Of a DNA stretch of 64,000 nucleotides, positions 57,178 to 64,000 are shown one piece after another. The stretch spans positions 62,001 to 126,000 of the forward strand of contig CAOLHI010000747.1 in the NCBI GenBank assembly GCA_948474755.1. The letters are read 5' to 3'. The DNA comes from Ctenosaura bakeri. Lineage: Eukaryota; Chordata; Lepidosauria; Squamata; Iguanidae. Below the pieces are notes generated by a model. That model did no database searches, was not told the DNA's origin, and saw nothing but the letters and a program-made list of their open reading frames with translations. Each line of letters starts with the position of its first letter. Within the stretch, counting starts at the first letter, position 1. The translations under genes and the position numbers were made by a program.

Positions 57178-58964
57178 GCTAAAGGTAGAAAGTCTCTGTA
57201 CATTAGAGGAGTACATTGCCAACATTTGTTGCTATGGACTCCTAACAAGCTACTTTTAGCCGGCTCTTCTTGGTTTCCCACCTGCTAAGACAGACCTGAT
57301 TGTTATGATATCTTGGCCAGAAATCTAACCAAAATGATTACACCCTGGTGCCAGGAAACCATAATGTTTCCTACCATAAACAGTTCAAGAGTATTGAAGG
57401 CAAAAGGGTAGTTTTATTCACGACTCTACTGAGAACCATTCTAGCAACCAAACAGTGTAAGTGAAATAAGCAAACAAACCCACTGCTTGTGAGTGTCAGT
57501 AATAGGAAATGTATAGAGATTGAAAGCTTACTTCAAGCTTCAGTTGGTTCTGTGAAAGATGTTCTACTAAGCATGCATGTTTGTGATAAACCATTTTGGC
57601 CCATTTCTAAAATATAACACTATTTTTCATAACAGCTATCCAGAAATCATTTGGAGTATTTATTTGTATGTCTTTTCCAGATGATCCTACTTTTCCTTAA
57701 CAGGAGTTGGATTCAAGACACCAGTTTAGACCTATAAATGCAGACTATGACACAAAAATGAGAAAACCATTACTTGTATTTGTTTAAAGCAAATTCACCA
57801 TTCACATTTCTGGTGGGTGATTTCATAGTGGCCACTTTCTCAACCCTATGGAAATTCTGGGAGTTGCTCTAAAAAGTAACATTTTAAGCTCTCCCTTATT
57901 CTTTTATGTTGTAGAAGCAGAGAGACAAGGAAACAATGAGGTGGCCCAGGCCTACAAAAGGATTCAGGGTATCAAGTGGTAAAGAATACACATTTCCTAG
58001 TCCTCATGACGTCCAATCTTCCAACTGCACAAATCCTTTAAAACACTGTGAACTGACCCTCTAAACATGTAAAAAGTGAAACTTAATGAAGATTCAGTTC
58101 CGAGTTCTTCACTTTTAAGTCTATGCCATAAGATGAACTACTGCAGTGTTACTCTAAGTAGTGGTCCATGGACTGGTGCCAGTCCTCAAGCTATCAGCTG
58201 CTGATCCCCAGAGAGTTTCCAGGAAAGAAAAAAATGACCGTAGCCAATGGAGGCAAAGATGGCACCAGTCATTGGTACAAAGGAGGGGAGACTGCTATCC
58301 CTCCACATCAGATAGTTTAAGAAGCATTTACTACTGTCCTATGATTTAGATAGGTCTGACACAAATTGTAGATTATTATTATTTCATGTCAAAAACCTGT
58401 GGTTATAATAGCAATCTCCACTGGTATTAGCCTATTTTGGTCAACATTGTGGTATGCAGAAGTATAAACAATTGTTCAAAAGAAATCTAGGTGAGCAAAG
58501 GAGACCCAATCAAAAAACACAACAAACAATTCTAGCAGTCTAGTCTTGTAAACATAATGTCATTTCCGAGGGATCCATTTGTCAGTGTGGGTGCAAGTTT
58601 TGCACTGAATCAGAATGTAGACCCATTCCTGCATTACATGTTAAAGACTATACTATTTGTATTTGCATAATTAGTTTGCATACCTATAAAAAAAAGTTAC
58701 CTGCAATGCAATTATATGGATCTCATGTGCAAGCAGGTTCATGTTTTTCAAATCCATTTTGGAATGTATGGATCCTATGCGCAGGTGTAACCTGCATGTT
58801 ATTGCTTCAGCTCTTAATAGGTAATAATTGGAACAACTCAGACTCAGATCTTCAAGGATGAAACATGGAAGTTAGCTGGATGAGCCTATGGTTCAGGCTC
58901 CTTCTCCAAGGCATACAGAATATGGAACATTTAAACAAACATCTTGCCAAAACTTTCCAAGAAA
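57178..58964. other. Gene-free stretch, unassigned
   Basis: No gene or named repeat recognised. Only short chance frames. Confidence 0.4.
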
Positions 58965-59290
58965 CTACAGTGGGCCCTCCACATTTGCAAGTGTTCGGGG
59001 CACAGAACCCTTGCAAAGGGAAATTGCTAATACCCCCCCCCCGATTTTCCTCCTACTTCCTGGCATGGGAGCTTTCCTTCTCCATGCCTGGGCCAGAGGC
59101 AAGAGTGAAGGGTCAAAGGAAAGGGAAGAAGGAAAGCGTGAGTCCCTTCTATTTCTTTACTTTTGGCCTCAGTGCAAGTTTTCAGTGCTGGGGCAGAGGC
59201 AAGGGAAGGGAGGGTGTTACCCCAAAGGGTGGGAGATCCCTTGAGGTCTTCCAGCAGTACCCACAACTCTGCACCAAAATGGGGTATGTA
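58965..59290 (+). mobile_element. Tigger/pogo-like DNA element, end defined on the left only
   Basis: TA is followed by CAGTGGGCCCTCCACATTTG, the same start as the minus-strand element ending at 2611. Open frames across it (58865-59407 and 58888-59244) extend into flanking DNA and show no transposase motif, so this is non-autonomous or deleted. The right boundary is a guess. Confidence 0.45.
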
Positions 59291-60276
59291 TTAGTTCTGA
59301 TTAAGAAGGCTGAAAGAAGGAAGGTAACTAGCAGGATCTTTCCACCAATCTTTATGGGGTCTTTGCAGGAAAACCAATCAGTGACTTTATTTTTGAGCAG
59401 AGTCTAAACTAAACTAAAATATATTTATTGAGGGGAATTCAGTCACACATGAATGCAAGATTCAGACAGGTGTGACTTAAGCAGGCATAAAAGGACTTGA
59501 AGAACTGCATAGGCCTTCGAGATCATATTTGGCTCACTCCAATATAGGCCCTCTCACCCATACTTTTTTTTAAATTAGAACTTTAACATGGCAAGATTAT
59601 GAACATCTGTTAATCCCGGGGCAGTAAAATATAGTGTCACAGACTCATGGAGACAGGAATACCAGGTGGAAAGAAAAGAAATTCTGGTTTCTAATTTTAA
59701 ATTGTGAGTCTAAAAACTGCATATCTAAAATCCTAAGTGCAGAGTTAGGTGCACAAATGTTCTCTCATTCATGTATAAATTCAAGCAGTCCAGAAAAAAA
59801 GCAGGCCTGATAAGTTTCACTTACATCCATATTCTATCAAAGGGTACAAAAGGAGGGAAAATATATCTGTAAACTTTGCTTTCTCTCTTCTGACCACCTC
59901 CTTCAGTAAACCTCTAGAGGCAATTGCTTCTTAAGAATTAAAGACAAACAGCCCTCATCAGGTACTCTGAATAGAAACAGAAAATTGCATTGACCTTTAA
60001 CATTGATTTCACCTGCTGTTGTCTAATCTAATTTCACAAGGGTGACTATGTTTTACACTAATTAGCTAAAAAGTTAGGACACTAATCCACTAACAGTGAA
60101 ATACTCCTAGGAACTGCAAAAAAGAAAAGAAAGTATTCTGACTTCCTTCTGACTCATGGCAGAACAATTTATCCAATCCTGTACTATATTCACTCCACAT
60201 GCTTCAGTGCGCATGCTTTCCATCTAACATCATTCACCGAGTGGGAGTTTTCCTTCCGCTCTCCACTCTCACATAC
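59291..60276. other. Gene-free stretch, unassigned
   Basis: No recognised element. Confidence 0.4.
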
Positions 60277-60407
60277 CTTCTTGTGTTTCACAAATTTTTC
60301 AAGGGACGGGTAAATCTGTTCTTTTAGCTGTGTCTTTTTCTCTAGTGGAGACACACAGCTGGACACTTTACCTTGAAGATCCATGATTTCCTTGGTGCAG
60401 GCAGTCT
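60277..60407 (-). CDS. Candidate host exon, unidentified
   Basis: On the minus strand 131 bases lie between an acceptor-like ag (ttggcag, 60414-60408) and a good donor (aag|gtatgtgag, starting at 60276). The frame is open throughout and would encode a charged, probably helical segment (ETACTKEIMDLQGKVSSC, then LEKKTQLKEQIYPSLEKF). The pyrimidine tract before the acceptor is weak, and no neighbouring exon of the same gene was found. I do not recognise the protein. It could be one exon of a large gene whose introns span this window, or chance. Confidence 0.3.
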
Positions 60408-61240
60408 CTGCCAAGATAGATCACAACTATTTCACACCATCATTGAGTTCATAGATTTTGTGGTCAATTTATCACCTGATAGCCAATCATCTGGTGATGA
60501 ACATCTCTATTCTTAGCTATGATAGTCCTCAGACAGGAGACATGAACTGTTCTTAGGTCCCTCAGGGCCTGATACAGTCCTGAACAGGCTACTCTCAGCT
60601 TGTGGTTCAAAACTTTTGGTGAGCATTAATTTGCCTACCACTGAGGTATGAATTTAAAAATATTATTTGCCCATTTTTGTCCTAGGATTCTAGGCAGCTG
60701 GCAAATATGTAACATCAATAATGTTAAAAGGCAAAATGATAGAAAGGGATAAAATAAACTACCCAGCCTTATTGGAAAGAGGCTAATTCAAAATAGACTC
60801 ATCTGAAGAGGAACGGTTCCTGAAGTTTCAGGAATGTTTTCTGAAGTGTTATGGAGTTGTTGCATATAGATGCTTCTCTCACAGAATGGGAGCCACTGCT
60901 AAGAAAGCTGCATATATATGGGACTGAGAATATGATCCCTCTCAATAATCTGCATAGTCAGGTGGGAATCAAGTGAGTTCCTCCATCCCCAGTCTCCCCA
61001 AGAATTAAACCCATAGCATTCAAACAATTATATAATGCAAGAACTAGGCCATTTTTTTTTTACCCAGATACTGGTACCAATGAACTTAGGTTATCTCTAC
61101 TGGTGGTGACAGGGGATTCCAAATATTCCAGTTTTTAAAAAATTGATTTAGGATTGACAGGAAAAGTACTGCACAAGCATATATTAGCTAAACCTGAATG
61201 TATGAGATTCACACAGAAGTTGCCCACTAAAATTGTACAT
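60408..61240. other. Gene-free stretch, unassigned
   Basis: No recognised element. Confidence 0.4.
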
Positions 61241-61427
61241 TTGTTGTCGTGTGCCATCAAGTAATTTCTGACTTATGGTGATCCTAAGGCCAACCAATCA
61301 TGGGGTTTTCTGGGGCTGAGAATGTGTTATGTGCGAAAGGTCACCCAGTGAGTTTCCATGGCTGAGCAGGGAATTGAACCCTGGTCTCCAGGACAGTAGT
61401 CCAACATTCAAACCACTACATCATACA
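61241..61427 (-). mobile_element. Sauria-type tRNA-derived SINE, reverse
   Basis: Read in reverse: 'tgatgtagtggtttgaatgttgg', B box (gggttcaattccc), 'gccatggaaactcactgggtgacc', then 'ggatcaccataagtcagaaattac...gatggcacacgacaacaa'. Complete from head to tail. Confidence 0.85.
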
Positions 61428-64000
61428 CTTCAGGAATCCTGATTCCCCTTTAGCCTGTAAGTGATGGTGAACAATTTCCTTTATGATCAGTTATCAAGTC
61501 ATCCAGGTCTGTACAAAAAAGCAAGGATACTCAGGCTTACTGGATGTCTATTCATGCTCTAATAAGGGGAACAAAGTATAGGGGGAACCTCCATCTTTTG
61601 CGGGCAGCTTGGACATGTCTTCCCATGAGTCCTTCTGCCTATAAGAGATAGCTCCTGCATTGCTACTGATGAGCAATTAGGTGACTAGCATTCAAATAGA
61701 GGGGTTGGGCAATGCTTTTTCAAGCAGAGAGATCTGTGAATGTCACATTCAATCTGGGCCACCTCACCTATGCTAGCATTTGATTTTTGGTTGTTTTCTC
61801 ACCCTTCCTTTCTTCAATTTTTGGGTTGTTTGTATAAGCCGATATTATGAGTCTGCTCTTATGCATACTTAGTATGTTCACAGCTTTGAAAGGTTTAGCA
61901 GGGGTCAGATCCACTTTTGGGGAAATTGGGCTTGAATACTGGGCATACCTCTCTAGAATTTCCTTATGGAGATGAGGCTTGCAGAGAACATTCCAGCTCA
62001 AGAAGCCATCAGTTCTGCCTCCTAAGTAATACAGGATCCATATAGTGGTTGAAGTCTATGTAAGTTCCCATGGCCTCAGTCCTATTAGCTGTCCCTATCA
62101 GAGCAGACATATTAACTCAACAGCTGAATGCTAAGCTATCACTTACATAAATCCCATTGACTTAATGGGTCTGTGCTAGTTAGTATTAAGAGTAGGATTC
62201 AGATCCATATTTGCCAACCCCAGTAGGCAAACTCAGGGATAGATTTCCACATTTGTAGAACGTCAGATGCCTAGGCTATGCCCCACATTATGCCAGACCT
62301 TAGCAGCTGAAACCAATAGAGCTGTAGCCATATTCCTATACAAACAAAATGTTGTCTCCATCTACCTTTCTTGTACTCCATCAATACTTATCATTAGAAC
62401 TGAAAACAGCAAAGAATAAAGCCTTTTATTTTGCACTCAAACCCCAGTAAAACATTCCCCTGAAGTCACAGTAATGCTAAACCCACAAACACCTGCTGTC
62501 AAGGGTTCATCTAGGTTCTGGTCCCTAGGCAATATGATGTCATAGAGAAAATGTGGAGTTTGCATTTTTGAAATTACATTCTGAGAATGTGAAGACTTCT
62601 TACATTTAGAAGATCAGCAGATTGGGGGAGGGGCAGAATCCATTTTTCTACCATTCTAATTTTTATGGATTTTTTTTCAGGTATGGAGTAACATCCAAAA
62701 CTCAGCTGAGTTTGAGATGGTACAAGTCCTACTACCTTTGTTCCATATGATCGCTTTGTCCATGGAAGTTATTCCTAAGCTTGTCCAGAACCCCTTTGTA
62801 ATTCTGCTAGTCTTATCAAAAGAATTGCATTGCTTTTGCCTCCTTCACGATTTGGGTCAACATTTTGTTTGTACAGAAATCTCCAAATTTGCCTCAAATT
62901 TCTCTTTCTGTCACCTGTTACATGCTTACAAGGAATTTCAAAGCAGCATAATTTGATTGGTAAATCAAAAATTCTCGAGGAATGAGAGGATGGAAGGATG
63001 AAGAACCATTTGGGGTTAAAATCTTTAAAATTTCTTTATGCTGCTTTTCCTCATTGCAGATGGAGAAAACATAAGCAAGATGAACCGATGGGTCATTGAT
63101 AGCACACTTTGACACTCCAGTGAGATACAAGACACTTTAGAATGGATTTTCTGCCACCTAGTGGAAGCAAGGATGTTACATTTTCTTATAGATATATTTT
63201 CTTCCTTTGGAAGCTTTGTTTCACCTCAACCCTCAAATGATGTCTCCAAAAATCACTGGTAATTGCAGTGTAATGGTTCATTCAAAGAAAAGCCTCTACT
63301 AAACCATTTCTCCAATGCACTGAAACAGACAGCTTCTTTCTAGTTACTAGTCAAGAAGAGAGCCGTTAATAACATCAGATAATTTCAGGACATTCCTTGG
63401 TGGAAATGAAAGTAGTTTGCTTACAGATTTTGTGCTGAGATTATCCTAAATCCTAGTGGTTACTCCCAAATAGATCAAAAAGAGTAGATCCATTGAACCA
63501 AATGTGGAATGGTGAGTCAACATGCAGCTAGTTTACTCTGTTTGGGACTAACAATAAGATCCAGGCAATTGTCATACCAATTAAGGTCCTACTATAAAAT
63601 TGGGGTTATTTCAGCCTTATGTACCTATTCTGAAAAAGCAGAGCAAAAAAAATGTGATTCTTATTCATAGTGCACAGTACTTGTGGGCGACAACACTCAG
63701 GGATTTCACATCCTGTTATTATTACAAAACTGCATGCAAAATACAATGTGGAAAACTGAGTCATGTGTGGGATGTTTATGGTAAGATATTTTACAAGGGC
63801 ACCTAAGGCATAACGTGTGCGCATAACAGAGAACATGTTTTCAACTAAATCATGGATGGGCGAGTGTATGGGGACGAGTTTCCACTAATCCCTTTGCAGG
63901 TCACCACTGCTACCACCATTACCATCTCTGACAATGTGCCAAAATAATTCTATTTTCATCCATGCCCTGACTTTCCCAAAATGACCCCAAGTGATATTGC
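61428..64000. other. Gene-free stretch to the window end, unassigned
   Basis: No recognised element or gene. An acceptor-like pyrimidine tract ending in cag at about 62681 precedes an open frame ending at 62956, but no donor follows and the product is unfamiliar. AT-rich sequence otherwise. Confidence 0.4.

Noticed and set aside
62681..62956. Exon after a strong pyrimidine tract and cag
   Set aside because: No donor site follows before the stop, the product is unfamiliar, and the acceptor-like tract can arise by chance in T-rich sequence.

Overview
The window looks like non-coding DNA from a squamate reptile, most likely a lizard. The sequence shows a mix typical of squamates: tRNA-derived Sauria-type SINEs, 5S-rRNA-derived SINEs with the same kind of tail, an RTE/BovB fragment, CR1 and L1 LINEs, endogenous-retrovirus LTRs, many short TIR elements and a DIRS tyrosine-recombinase retrotransposon. 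No complete host protein gene was recognised. One splice-flanked open stretch on the minus strand (60277-60407) is the only plausible host exon, and it is weak. The longest open frames in the window belong to mobile elements.

1-31 kb is layered repeat. Three copies of one ERV LTR family lie at 1-488 (cut by the window edge), 12021-12888 and 16873-17786. The last two are solo LTRs with TG...CA ends and 4-bp target duplications. The third sits inside an older repeat ('X') that also occurs uninterrupted at 22.8 kb. A broken retroviral pol fragment lies at 10.4-10.8 kb. Just upstream is a roughly 245-bp tandem duplication split by a CpG-rich element with inverted ends. L1, BovB, CR1, SINE and MITE fragments fill the rest. 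A second LTR-like family (7.8 and 28.7 kb) is broken by a CR1 insertion in its second copy.

31-47 kb holds a 5'-truncated CR1 with a 320-codon open frame, a SINE carrying a nested 89-bp Harbinger-like MITE (TTA target duplication), and a full-length but dead L1 (37895-44657) flanked by a perfect 17-bp target-site duplication.

47.9-53.9 kb is the most striking object: a complete DIRS-type retrotransposon of about 6.04 kb. It has inverted terminal repeats, a right-end extension and an internal complementary region that matches the junction of the two ends, including their end-specific variants. Its gag-like, reverse transcriptase/RNase H and tyrosine recombinase regions are all recognisable but broken by several frameshifts. 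The two terminal repeats are nearly identical and CpG-rich, which suggests a young insertion.

54-64 kb is mostly unassigned single-copy-looking sequence with scattered SINEs and hAT/Tigger-like short elements. The elements do not form a pathway. The value of the window is in their nesting, which gives relative ages, and in the DIRS architecture.
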